Shown: positions 36,925-47,600 of the stretch, in pieces | Layout of the letters: each line of letters begins with the position of its first letter | Position numbering within the stretch: position 1 is the first letter of the stretch | From: Trichomonas vaginalis G3 | Taxonomy: Eukaryota > Parabasalia > Trichomonadida > Trichomonadidae | Assembly: GCF_026262505.1 (NCBI RefSeq) | Contig: NC_067206.1 | Coordinates: 25,125,896 to 25,189,895, forward strand | Length of the DNA stretch: 64,000 bases | Direction: 5' to 3' | The notes under the pieces: model-generated | The model's database searches: none | What the model was told of the DNA's origin: nothing | Seen by the model: the letters and a program-made list of their open reading frames with translations, nothing else | Made by a program: the position numbers and the translations under genes

Positions 36925-39900
36925 ATGACTATTGCTGCATATGCGTATGAAACAAATGAAGCAAGAAGAGCACATGAACTAGTAAACGAAAACTCAACTT
37001 TAACCATTGAAGGCAATGATTTAGTCATTGACGATGGAAAAACTAAAAAAGTCATTGATTTCGATACTTTTAACACTTATGACCCATTCATTACAACAAG
37101 CAAGGTTCCCATCATAAATGATGGAACGGTGCAATATATAAATTCTACAGTAGATGCCTCATTAGTGAAAGTATTAAATGTTCTCATTGAATTGTTAAAG
37201 AGCTTTCGATTTGACGACAACATTAAATGCCTAAAGAATTTAGTCATGAATGAGAAACAAATTCTCGGCGTTGCTGGTAGCAGTAATGATGTACACCTTA
37301 TGACATTAGAATATTATAACGAACATAAAGATGAACTGAAAGGAGAGAAGGGTGACACCGGACCTCAAGGACCACAAGGAATACAAGGAATACAAGGAAT
37401 ACAAGGACCTCAAGGCGAAAACGGTTTGGATGGTGAAGATGGAAAGGATGGAAAAACTGCTAAATCATGGATATGGAACCTTATAAATACTGGTTTAACA
37501 GCTGCTTCATATGGAGTTCTTCAATACCAAATCGGAAAGATATGGGCAGTACTTGGTGAAGAAGTTTTAGATGACGTTAAAAATGCTTTGAACTTCATTT
37601 CAAATGGTTCGGATACTATTAAAACTTTATCTGGTTGGATGCAAGAAACAAGGAGTCAAATAGATACTGTAAGACGTATAGCAAACAATGCACGTACGGG
37701 ATTGGATACTTTACGAGAAGCACAAAATACACTAAAGGAAGCAAATGATATTCTTGGCTCAGTATCAGACATGCATGAAGATTGGCTTAAAGGTATTGAC
37801 AAATCTTTAAAAAATCACAGTCAGTCTATTGCTGACTACAAGAAAAGTATAGATTTTTTACATAGTGCTATGGACGTACATGATGGAAGCATAAGGAACT
37901 TACTTAATGCTAACAATAACTTACCAGGAACTATTAAAGCATTTATAAAGTCCTTTGTAAAACCTGGTGCTCTAACATTTAGGTCTTTGAGAGCAAGAGC
38001 ATTGAAGTCAAGAGATGCAGAAACTCCAACAGAAACTCCAGAAGAACCACCAAAACCAACAGCTAATGAAATATTGTTCGAATATTTTCCAAGGTACTCT
38101 GTTCTCATTGCATACATTCAAGAAATACTTAAGAAAGCAGACTTGACTTTAGGAGATGATGAAAGTTCTGTATATCTTTCGTTCCAGTTTCAAATAGCAG
38201 AACTTTTGAGACAGATATGCTTAATGTATGACAACATCTCTGATTTCACAAGATATGATGACGACCATGACCCCGAACACGGTGAAGAAGAAGTTTTACA
38301 AACATCCATTAAGACAGGAAAGGTTTTAACTCAAAGTCTCATTATTGACACCAAAGATGGCGAAGTGGACGTTCTTCAAGAGCTGAAGAAAAATACTTCT
38401 TCGGGAGGTGGTGGTAGGCATGAACTTGAAATAAATGAGATAGAAGAGAAATTAGCCGAAAAAGCAGATAAAAACCATGTTCATTATATAAGTTCAGACG
38501 AACAGATTATAACGGACTACCATGGATATTTAACACAGGATGAACAAATAAGCACTGAAGATGTTAATGAAAGAAGATATAAATTCATTCGTGCTAAAGG
38601 TTATGACATACACTGTACTGTACAGTATGACACAGGTAAAGCACCAGAAGCATTTGGTTATAACAATGAAATTTATGCTTCATACTTCTTTGTTAACGGT
38701 GTATTAGTTGAACCAAGATTTACATTGAGAGTTAAGGCAAAAATAACTTTTGAAGATGCTATTAAAAGTAAAGCTGACAAAGATGAACTTGACGCAACGA
38801 ACAAAGTTTTGAAATCTCATAAACACAAGATCTCCGATATAAATGAACTTCAAGCTACATTAAATAATAAAGCTGACAAGAACCATACACATGAATCCTT
38901 CACTACTGTTAGAGCAGACGACATAATATTGAACTATACCCTTGGTTCAAGTGCACCTTAGAGAATCCAAGTACAAGCGTAAAAGATACACTAAACTCCT
39001 TAAATAGTAAATGTATGAACATTGAAGGTCATGTCAGAAACTTTGAAACATATAAACTACCAGCAATGTTAGATAAAAAAGCAGATAAAGAACATACACA
39101 TAACTCCTTCTCAACTGTTGCTATAGAAAGTATTGAAGGAACGGTTGACGGAACTGGTGGGGAGGGCGGGCCCGCCGCACGCGGCTGCTTTATATTATAA
39201 ACCTCCAACTTTCCACAAGGTTTAACATCGAATGAAAACATAACAACGAAGAAAGAAATTAGCTGTAAAAATGTTTATGTCATGGATGATGAAAATAATG
39301 TTAAATTCACTGCTCAAGATTTATATGATAATAAAGCTGACAAGAACCATACACATAAATCCTTCACTACTGTTAGAGCAGACGACATAATATTGAACTA
39401 TACCCTTGGTTCAAGTGCACCATTAGAAAATCCAAGTACAAGCGTAAAAGATACTCTTAACAATTTAGATAACAGTTGCAGGAATATCGAAGATCATGCC
39501 AGAAACTTTGAAGCATATGAACTACCAACAATGTTAGATAAGAAAGCAGACAAAACAGAGCTTCAAACATTAAAGACTGAAATACTTCAAACATTATATC
39601 CTATAGGCTCTATTTATACGTCAATGAACTCAACAAATCCAGCAACAGTTTTAGGTTTTGGTATGTGGAAGCAGATTGTAGATAAATTCTTATACTGTGC
39701 TAGATATTCAAAGCAAACAGGAGGTTCGAAGAAAATTAAAGAAGCAAACCTTCCACCACACACTCATACAGGAACTACAAACTTTTCTGGCGACCATAGC
39801 CACTCATTAAGAGACCACCCATTATACAACTCAGAATATGAAGCTGGCAATGACGTTTTATCTCCATCTTATAACAATTCAGCAAAAAAGATTTTTCGAC

Positions 39901-40013
39901 CAACTGAACCAGGAGGAAATCATTCACACACTTTCACAACAAATCCAACAGGCTCGGGTGCAGATTATATGCCACCATTTGTGACTGTATTCGCATGGTA
40001 CCGTGTTCAATGA
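36925..40013 (+). pseudogene. Collagen-like phage-type fibre, frameshift and stop
   Basis: The first long frame (to 38961) has an N-terminal domain, a collagen-like Gly-X-Y run (GDTGPQGPQGIQGIQGIQG and onwards, about residues 140-180), a long coiled coil, and ADKNHVH/ADKNHTH modules. A one-base deletion near 38958 ends the frame; a near-identical module at 39390-39420 shows the unbroken spelling. The next piece (39015-39200) and the tip (39282-40013) are in the same frame, separated by a TAA at 39198-39200 just after a GC-rich insert. The tip shares GSIYTSMNSTNP, MWKQIVDKFLYC, LPPHTHTG and MPPFVTVFAWYRV with the Maverick A fibre. The likely role was host attachment. Confidence 0.78.
39160..39186. 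repeat. GC-rich palindromic insert in the fibre gene
   Basis: GGCGGGCCCGCC and the overlapping GCCGC/GCGGC inverted pair form an isolated GC-only island in AT-rich coding DNA. It is in frame with both flanks, but an in-frame TAA follows 12 bases later. It may be a degenerate member of the hairpin mini-elements. Confidence 0.5.
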
Positions 40014-40033
40014 AATCTTTAACTTTACATAAA

Positions 40034-41113
40034 TGAGCTTGAAAGAAGTATTCGAACAACATCCATGGAGGTCATTAGAAGTTCAATGAAGCAGCAAAAA
40101 GTTGCGGATTTACTAACAGAGCTGAAGTTAAAAAGTTCTTTGACAAAAATGTTGTACATCAAACAAAAATAAACCCTTACGACTACTTTTTACCAATTTA
40201 CTCCAACACTCCTGACGCATACCAATTTGACACTCTCATTCAAAGCAGAAAAGGAGGACATAAACCATTCCTCATCTTCATTAATGTTAACACTCGCAAA
40301 ATATGCATATCCAATGAAAAATAAAGGAACTCGTGAAGTGTTAAGAGTTTTACAAAAGTTTGTAGCAGAACATAGCCCAAGTACTTTAACATCAGACCAA
40401 GACAGTGCATACCTCAGCAATGAAATCACAGAATTTCTCATTAAGCATAACATAACTCACTACACTACTGAAGACCATAACCATAACATACTCGGCATCA
40501 TTAACCGCTTCATAAGAACGCTCAGAGATTTAAACCAAGAGCGAGACTTTACCGAAGAAACAATGAAACACTTTCTCGAAGTATATAATTCCTCAACACA
40601 TTCTACAACAGGACATACACCAAATTCAATGACACAACAACAAGAAGAAAAGTATATACAAAAGAAACGAAGCCAAACACAAAATATCAGAAATTCAACA
40701 CAATTTACTCTCATTCCTGGTACAAAAGTTCGTGTAGTTCTTGACACAAACCGTTGACAAAGAAACGTTTAAGGTTAAGTCGAAATTATTATATCGTAGA
40801 CTCTACGCAAGGTAATGGATATCTTATAAAAGCTGCCGACGACTCTATTGCGTTTTATCCTCGTCATAAATTAGTCGAAAGTAGTAATGGCAAACTTGCT
40901 GAAACCATTGACGAAGCAAAGCGAGGAGTGGTTATTGAAATACTTGGCTATAACACAAACGATGACACTTATAAAGTAAGATATGAAGGAGGCGTTGAAG
41001 ATGTTATACCATCTAAGAACTTGAGAGAGTCGAAGCCAACACATCTGGGACCATTAGAGCGGGAGTACTGGAAAGACAAAAATATGCCAGAAAGAATAAG
41101 AAAATTCTTCTAA
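40034..41113 (+). pseudogene. Maverick integrase (RVE type) with chromo-like C-terminus, multiple frameshifts
   Basis: The pieces are: a start at 40034 (MSLKEVFEQHPWRSLE), a frame change near 40083, a segment with the first catalytic Asp in AYQFDTL, a change near 40305, the segment with TSDQDSAY (second Asp) and, 35 residues later, GIINRFIRTLRDLN, where the usual catalytic Glu position is Asn. After another change near 40755 comes a chromo-like domain (SIAFYPRHKLVE, EILGYNTNDDTYKVRYEGG). The protein would integrate the element. The copy is inactive by its breaks. It starts just after the fibre gene, on the same strand, behind TTTAACTTTACATAA. Confidence 0.85.
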
Positions 41114-41188
41114 ACTTTTTCATTAGATGTAAATCAGACATGAACGAGAACAGTCATGATATCATTAATGGTACCATTTATTTACACC

Positions 41189-41248
41189 AAAAATAAAGTT
41201 TATGTTAGAATGTTAGATCTAACACGTTTTCTAACCACTTTTCTAACA
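41189..41248 (-). repeat. Word-palindrome site B-int1 (TGTTAGA type)
   Basis: Read on the minus strand: three TGTTAGA/GGTTAGA words with AAA spacers, the palindrome TGTTAGATCTAACA, a further inverted word, TAAA and a TTTATTTTT tail. It is in inverted orientation to 42301-42360, so the pair flanks the gene at 41352. Confidence 0.75.
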
Positions 41249-41351
41249 TGGTCTAAAACTCTCGAAAATCATGAATTTTTGACATTTCCTTATGAAAGAA
41301 AAATAACGCTAATTTTTTTCTAAGAAAAATTTTTATCTTGTATGTAAAGAT

Positions 41352-42293
41352 ATGATTTCAACAATAGGTTCTACAACACTTCAAACAACAACTTCACCAA
41401 ACTCTTTAGTTATGAATCCAACATCTATGTTAGTAGAGATGAAAAGCTTCATTCCTTCTTCATATACTTTTGAGACAGAAATACAAAGAATTAAGCAAGA
41501 ACTTTTAACAAGTAATTTAGACTGTAGTGCGAAAGATGAAACAAATGAACAGTATCTTTATGACATGCAGGATATTATTGACCATTTACCCAAATTGCCT
41601 GAAATCCAACAACAAAAGCTCACTATTCATGAATTCGATGAAATAGAAGTGAAACCAACTGACTCAGTAGAAATAAAGAAGTTCATACGTAAAGTAAACT
41701 ATGAGTTTCTAGGATATCATTGCAACCATAAAGTTATGGACAAAGATTGCGACATGGTATATAAGAACATCTCTGACATATATAAATCTGGGGAGTTTAA
41801 GACATACGACAACTTTGTTTCATTAGTTGCTGAATGTGTATGGCAGATAAGAGATAAAGATAAAAGATGTAAAATATGGAACGAACAAATCAGACCTACA
41901 TATTCTGAGTTAAAGAAAACCATTGACGCCTTAGTTGTTCTAGCTGGTTTTATTTCAATGTATAACGCAAAAATGAACCCACAATGTTCAAAATGTAAAG
42001 CAGCAATAAGGAAATATAACTATTCTGTCAAAGAGATAGAACGTATGAGAAACGACTATGCTGACTTAAAGAAAGAAGTAGAGAAACCAGCAGAAGATAA
42101 AATGGACATGTTAGCATTTCTGAACAAAAACTATCCAACTGCTGACGATTTCCTATTATCTGATGTCAAGAAGAAGTATAAAGAAACCTTCGGCATAGTT
42201 AAAATTTTTGATATTCTTCGTGAAGAAATAGAAGCTACAAAACTGTTTAAAGTCATGAACCATCGCAACATATACCATGTAAAACGCTTGTAA
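41352..42293 (+). CDS. Unknown 313-aa protein flanked by inverted word-palindrome sites
   Basis: This intact frame sits behind TTTTTATCTTGTATGTAAAG, which recurs almost exactly before the next gene (42393). The protein is predicted helical, with an N-terminal polar part, a middle region containing GYHCNHKVMDKDCD and CVWQIRDKDKRC, and a PQCSKCKAAIRKYN motif that could form a small zinc site with the upstream Cys/His. Its C-terminus is basic. I do not recognise the family. Its position between two inverted copies of the TGTTAGA-type site makes it a candidate partner of that site, which is inference from context only. Confidence 0.6.
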   Translation: MISTIGSTTLQTTTSPNSLVMNPTSMLVEMKSFIPSSYTFETEIQRIKQELLTSNLDCSAKDETNEQYLYDMQDIIDHLPKLPEIQQQKLTIHEFDEIEVKPTDSVEIKKFIRKVNYEFLGYHCNHKVMDKDCDMVYKNISDIYKSGEFKTYDNFVSLVAECVWQIRDKDKRCKIWNEQIRPTYSELKKTIDALVVLAGFISMYNAKMNPQCSKCKAAIRKYNYSVKEIERMRNDYADLKKEVEKPAEDKMDMLAFLNKNYPTADDFLLSDVKKKYKETFGIVKIFDILREEIEATKLFKVMNHRNIYHVKRL

Positions 42294-42300
42294 ATAGTTA

Positions 42301-42360
42301 TGTTAGAAAAGTGGTTAGAAAACGTGTTAGATCTAACATGCTAACATAAACATTATTTTT
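42301..42360 (+). repeat. Word-palindrome site B-int2 (TGTTAGA type)
   Basis: Three direct TGTTAGA/GGTTAGA words with AAAA spacers, the palindrome TGTTAGATCTAACA, a further inverted word (CTAACA), TAAA and CATTATTTTT. It is the mirror-oriented partner of 41189-41248. Confidence 0.75.
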
Positions 42361-42392
42361 TCTAACTTTTTATCTTGTATGTAAGAACAGTA

Positions 42393-43004
42393 ATGTTAAA
42401 GGTTGAGTTTGAAACAGTTAGAAAGATAGACAATGACACAAAAGTGGTTAGAATAGGTAATTTCAACGTAAGATACTCAAAGAAATACAACAAATATTCT
42501 TTGTCAGACATTATATCTCCATCTGGAAAGAAAACAAACGACTGGGTTAGAAATGCTTCTACTCAGAAAATTTTGACAAGAAATCCTGAGCTTATGATAT
42601 CAGTAAGATTCTATGGAACAAGAGCATATCTTATAGACAAAAGTCTTATACCAATAATTTTTCTATGGATTGACCCAGTTGTTGGATATAACTTCATAAC
42701 TTATGGTTCATTCGACTCAGAACGTTGCAGTGAAGGCTTACTTTACATCGTTCAGAAACCGAAGGACTTCAATACAAAGAGATATAAGATAGGAAGAACA
42801 TATAATATAACTCAAAGATATGACAGTACAGTCAATAGAGTCAAGGTTGTGTTCGTTAATGATATGAGAGCTGCAGAAACAGAACTACTTGAAAAGTTTG
42901 AGAAAAGGTATGGTGCTCCCATGAAAGGTAAAGAAACGTTTGAAGTAGATGTGATAGATAAAGCTATAAAATTATTTGACGAAGTTGCTGAAAAATACAT
43001 GTAA
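42393..43004 (+). CDS. T5orf172/GIY-YIG-type nuclease-like protein
   Basis: The ATG at 42393 is used (MLKVEFETVRK); the frame upstream lies in the promoter block. The C-terminal half is a T5orf172-type GIY-YIG domain: EGLLYIVQKP in place of GIY, then YKIGRT for YIG, ITQRYDST, VVFVNDMRAAETELLEKF with the helix-borne Glu, and a C-terminal helix. Such domains occur with KilA-N/MSV199 proteins in large DNA viruses, and a KilA-N-type gene follows directly here. It may act in DNA processing, transcription control or homing. Confidence 0.75.
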   Translation: MLKVEFETVRKIDNDTKVVRIGNFNVRYSKKYNKYSLSDIISPSGKKTNDWVRNASTQKILTRNPELMISVRFYGTRAYLIDKSLIPIIFLWIDPVVGYNFITYGSFDSERCSEGLLYIVQKPKDFNTKRYKIGRTYNITQRYDSTVNRVKVVFVNDMRAAETELLEKFEKRYGAPMKGKETFEVDVIDKAIKLFDEVAEKYM

Positions 43005-43093
43005 AGCGTTTATTTTTGGTCTTTTGTGAAAGATAGAAAAAATAAAGTTAGTTTTTTATAAAATATTTTTTTATCCGGAATATAAAGACAGAT

Positions 43094-43919
43094 ATGTCAA
43101 CAACAGAGAACACAACAACTGCTATCGTTCATGAAGCCATTAATGAAGAATACGAATACATACAATATAACAAACAATTGAGACTCATTCGTTCGGTCAA
43201 AGACGATATGTACCAGATGCAAAGTATAATGAATGCTCTTCGTTCTACAAAGCAAGCATATCATTGGTTTGAAAACCAACAGACAAAAGAACTTTTAGAA
43301 GAATTTCCTCATATGATTGCTTCCCTCGGAAAACCGAGAGAAGAGATTCCGTACGAAAATCGCAAGAATTTGGCACCTGGTTTGAAAGGTTATTATGTTC
43401 ATAGACTTTTAGTAAATGCTGTAGCAATGTGGGCTTCACCTCGTTATGCTTGTTATATTTTCATGATGTTAGATGAACTATATAAAGCAGAACGTGAAGA
43501 TATGGAAAAGAAACTTCATGCAAAAGATGAAGTCATTGAATCCAAAGACAAAAGCATACAGAAAAGAATACGCGTTCGTACCAAAAGGAAAGGAAAAGAG
43601 TTATAAGTATATGATATATACTGAAGAGTTGGAGAAAGAAGAAGACAGTGACATGGTTATGTTGCATTTAGTCAGAAGAAACAACAAAAGCTTTTACGAC
43701 CTTGCTAAGATTTACAAATCTGACAGAAATTGGTTCTATTGCGAAAACTTACCGATTTCAATGACACCGAATGAAGATGTTAAACAGATAGTTCAAGATA
43801 CGTTACCTCAAACACACTATGATATCAAAGGTTGCACAATACTTACATTCAAAGAAGACTTAACATTACTGAAGGAAAAAATAACAGAATATTTCGATAA
43901 CTTCAAAGAGGAAGAATGA
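43094..43919 (+). pseudogene. KilA-N/MSV199-type DNA-binding protein, one frameshift
   Basis: The first frame (43094-43606) has the KilA-N core: an N-terminal helical part, then ENRKNLAPGLKGYYVHRLL and VNAVAMWASPRYACYIFMML, followed by a coiled coil. A frame change near 43558 leads into the second frame (to 43919), with KEYAFVPKGKEKSYKYMIY and LHLVRRNNKSFYDL, a C-terminal domain typical of viral KilA-N proteins. It lies directly after the T5orf172 gene, as in several large DNA viruses. It would bind DNA, perhaps as a regulator. The upstream signal is TTTTTTTATCCGGAATATAAAG. Confidence 0.72.
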
Positions 43920-44002
43920 AAAAAAATCTCGTCGGGTGCCACGTTAGAACCATAGTGGAGAAAACCATGATAAAAACAAAACGCTCCATGTCGATCATAA
44001 TC

Positions 44003-44028
44003 GACGAAGTGCAAATCTTCACTTCGTC
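44003..44028. terminator. 9-bp hairpin between convergent genes
   Basis: Stem GACGAAGTG/CACTTCGTC with an 8-base loop, directly preceded by a second stem GTCGAT/ATCGAC (43990-44005). It is followed by TTTATTTTG and lies between the ends of two convergent genes, so a 3'-end signal is possible, although trichomonad 3' processing is not known to use hairpins. Confidence 0.4.
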
Positions 44029-44101
44029 AAGTTTATTTTGTTTTTACCATTTAATTGTTGTAAAATATCCATATGAAGACTAACCAAAAATATATTTTTG
44101 C

Positions 44102-44575
44102 TTAAATGACGTCAGGGTCAATTTCTTCAACCATTTCACTTCCTTCGTCAATGTCAATAGAAGCTTCTTCAACCTTTGGTAAGAATTTCTGTATAACATC
44201 TTTGTTCGTTATTGTCTTCAGAGATGAAGGATAATATTTCACATTTGTTTCACCCTTCTTATATTCTTTCTGTTCGGAAAGATTCATAGCAATACTGAAG
44301 AAGTCAATGTTAGAGTTCTTTATGACAGTATAATGAGTATCTTTGACATTCACGAAGAAACTCTTTTGTTTCAAAACTACTGCTAACTCTTGTGAAGTAT
44401 AACGTTTGCGGTCAATGACGATAGCTAATGGTCTGACATACTGACCAAACTTAGATTCTTTCACAAACTTCTTGTTAAAGATAACATTAACATTTGAAGC
44501 ATTATTGAACTCATTCTTGATGGCATTAGCGAGAGCATTGTATGAAAAGAACTTGCAATCTTGCATGTGTTTCAT
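44102..44575 (-). CDS. Maverick protein of unknown function, 157 aa
   Basis: The frame is intact. An N-terminal helix (CKFFSYNALANAIKNEF), a basic and beta-containing middle (VRPLAIVIDRKRYTSQELAVVLKQ) and an acidic C-terminus (EEASIDIDEGSEMVEEIDPD) are seen. It diverges from the polymerase gene at 44662, and AATTTTTATTTTA precedes the ATG. No family is recognised. A replication accessory role is possible from its position. Confidence 0.5.
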   Translation of the reverse strand: MKHMQDCKFFSYNALANAIKNEFNNASNVNVIFNKKFVKESKFGQYVRPLAIVIDRKRYTSQELAVVLKQKSFFVNVKDTHYTVIKNSNIDFFSIAMNLSEQKEYKKGETNVKYYPSSLKTITNKDVIQKFLPKVEEASIDIDEGSEMVEEIDPDVI

Positions 44576-44661
44576 TAAAATAAAAATTTAAATTATTTTG
44601 AAAAATAACTTAAAAAATCTAATCTAATTTTTTCTAAAAATTTTTTTATTTCCTACTAAAG

Positions 44662-47600
44662 ATGTATCGGAAGTTGTCTAAGTTAGAACACTCGGAAATA
44701 AAACAACTTCTTACAGAAGCTAATATAGATGTTGCAAAGCATTACGCAACAAACAAAAAAGCACTCGCTGACATCCTCAATGACTATAATGGTGCAATAA
44801 GTTATGATAGAATTCATGAGTTCATAAAGCCGCAACGCGGCGAGGACGAAGTCCATGCAAGAGCATTTCCTTTAAATGACGTTGCTATTGACTTATATCA
44901 TAGACGTTCAGTACCTCATGAAGTAAGAAGAGAAATGTTTGACATAACAAATGCAAACGTTGGTGAAACAAGAAGAAGAGACGACACACTGAAACAACAG
45001 AGAAGAGAGATGTTTAAGAGCGCTATAGAACAAGTTCGCAAAGCTAACGATGTCATTCGTTCCATTGACGACAAACCAAAAGAAGGTGAGAGATGGTTAA
45101 AGAAAGATGAAGAGAATAGGAAGAGAAATGTGAAGTCAGGCAATAGACTCATTGACTTTAACATCGAAGCTTTAGATGAACCAAACAGAGACTACTTACA
45201 CAAACATTTCGGTAAGGTTTTCATGAGACTCTTAGAGAAGATTAAAATAAACTCCAACAAAGATGGATGGTATGTTATAAACTTGGTGGAAAGTATGAAT
45301 GTTCTACGTTAAACCTCAATAATATTGGAACATTACTACATCAGCTCTTGAAGGAGAACTTTATATCAGAGATAGAAGCAAATGCTGCAGGTATTGTTGA
45401 AATGCACTATGACTTCTTCTTGACAAACATAAAGAATCTTACCGAAATAAAGATGTATGATTTAACAGAATATGAAGGCTTAACGATGTCAGATGTAAAG
45501 AAAGGCAAACCAAAAAAGAGACCATATAGAGATGAAAGCACACTGACAAATGACCAGAAAGCCATTTTGGAAGCTCTTAAGCAAACAGGAAACCCAGCAC
45601 TTATAGAAAGCTTTTGGAAAGATAATGGTGAAAAGAAGTTTTATAAGAAGAGAAGCGGTCAGTTCTGGAAGTATCTTTGCACATTACCTATAAATCTTGA
45701 ACGCTACCAAATCTTCAATGAACTGAACAAAAGAACTGCAACACTTATGACAGAAGATAACTGTTCGTTTATGCTTGCATTCAGGCTGGAGTAAATGAAG
45801 AAACTATTGACCACATGAGAGAAGTCATTCGTGTTAGAGACTTTCCTCAAAGTAAAGTACAAGAAATTTCTGACGCAACAGGTATAGCATTTAATGTTAC
45901 CATTGGTTATTTCAATGACTCAAGACATAATGAAATAAAGAGATACATATACCAAAAGAATGTGAAACTGTTCGAACTATTGACTTACTTCTTGTTGAAG
46001 ACCACTACATGCTAAATGAAAGATTACCAATGACAACATATTTCATTCGCAAATATAGAAATCTTGAAAGTGTGGTGGAATGAACATTGAGAAACAATGA
46101 AGATTTATACAAAGAGAGAAGATAAATATGTAGTTCGTTATGATAGAACAACACCGCTATGGGATGTTATGAAAACATTGTGGGAGTGCAAATATTTCGA
46201 ACCTATTTCTTATGGAGAACTTTTCACATATACGACTGACTTATATAAACAGAACCTTGCACCATTTAAAGATTTGACATATGCTCCAAAGTATTGTGTA
46301 CAACTGAAGAAGAAAGCCGAGTCAAAAGAAGTAAATAAAAATAAGTGCAAGTTCATTCCTGAGCACGTTTTCTTTGCTGACTTTGAGTGTAGTACCGATG
46401 GCTTTCATAAAGCTTTTAACATATGTTACGACAGTGAAGATGGTTCAGTGAGTGAAAGCATTTGGGGTCAGAACTGTGCAACAGAATTTTTGGAACGACT
46501 TCCTGACAAGAGTTTAATATATTTCCATAACCTCAGTTATGATATAAACTTCATCTTAAGACACATGACAGAAGTGAAAGGAACTCCCATCATTAAAGGT
46601 TCACGAACAATGCAAATAACTGGCTTATATAAAGGAAGGGCAATTATTATAAAAGACTCTTACAGTGTTATAAATAAGAAGCTTAAACTATTTCCTGCTA
46701 TGTTTAACTTACAAACAGGACCGAAAGAAGTATTTCCATACAACTACTACAGCAGTGTTTTGTTAGCAAATGACAACAGAACTGGTGTCATTTCTGAAGC
46801 ATGTAAGTTTATCCGGGATGCAGATACATTCATGAAAAACATAGATTCCATCAAAGGTTGCAGAATAGATGAAAACCACTTCGACTTAGAAAAATATAGC
46901 ACATTTTATTGCAAACAAGATGTAAGAATTTTAAGAGAAGGTTTTGTTAAGTTCCGCAATGACATATTGAAAGAATTTGATTTAAACGTTTATGACTACG
47001 TTAGTATTTGTTCAATTGCTAACAAATTATTTGAGAACAGAGTGTACTTCCCGAATGGAAATTTATATGACCTCTCAAATAAACCAAGAGAATTTATTTC
47101 GAGATGCATTCAAGGTGGAAGATGTATGTTGTCAGATAACATGAAACAAAAGAGCGAAAAGAAACTCATTGCTGACTTCGACGCTGTTTCATTATATCCA
47201 TCAGCTATAGCAAGACTTTATACTTTAGAAGGAATTCCAAAGGTTATGAAGGATGAGATGTTAAGCACAGAGTATCTCATGAGACATTTATTCGATGACG
47301 ACCAAAAGGAACCCATTGGTGAAAAGTTTATGTCTGGCTTCTTTGTTCTCATTAAGATAACAGAGATTGGAATACATAGACACTTTCCTTTAATAGTTTG
47401 TGACCCTGAACTAAATCCAGAACTTAACGTTCCCAGAAGTTCAAACACTTGCTGTTTAATGTATGTTGACCATATAACATTACAAGACCTCATAAAATAT
47501 CAAGGTGTCAAATGTGAAGTGTTGCAAGGATACTATTACGATGGAAACAGAGATATTAGAATAAGAGATGAAGTAAAGAAGTTGTTTGAGTTAAGGTTAA

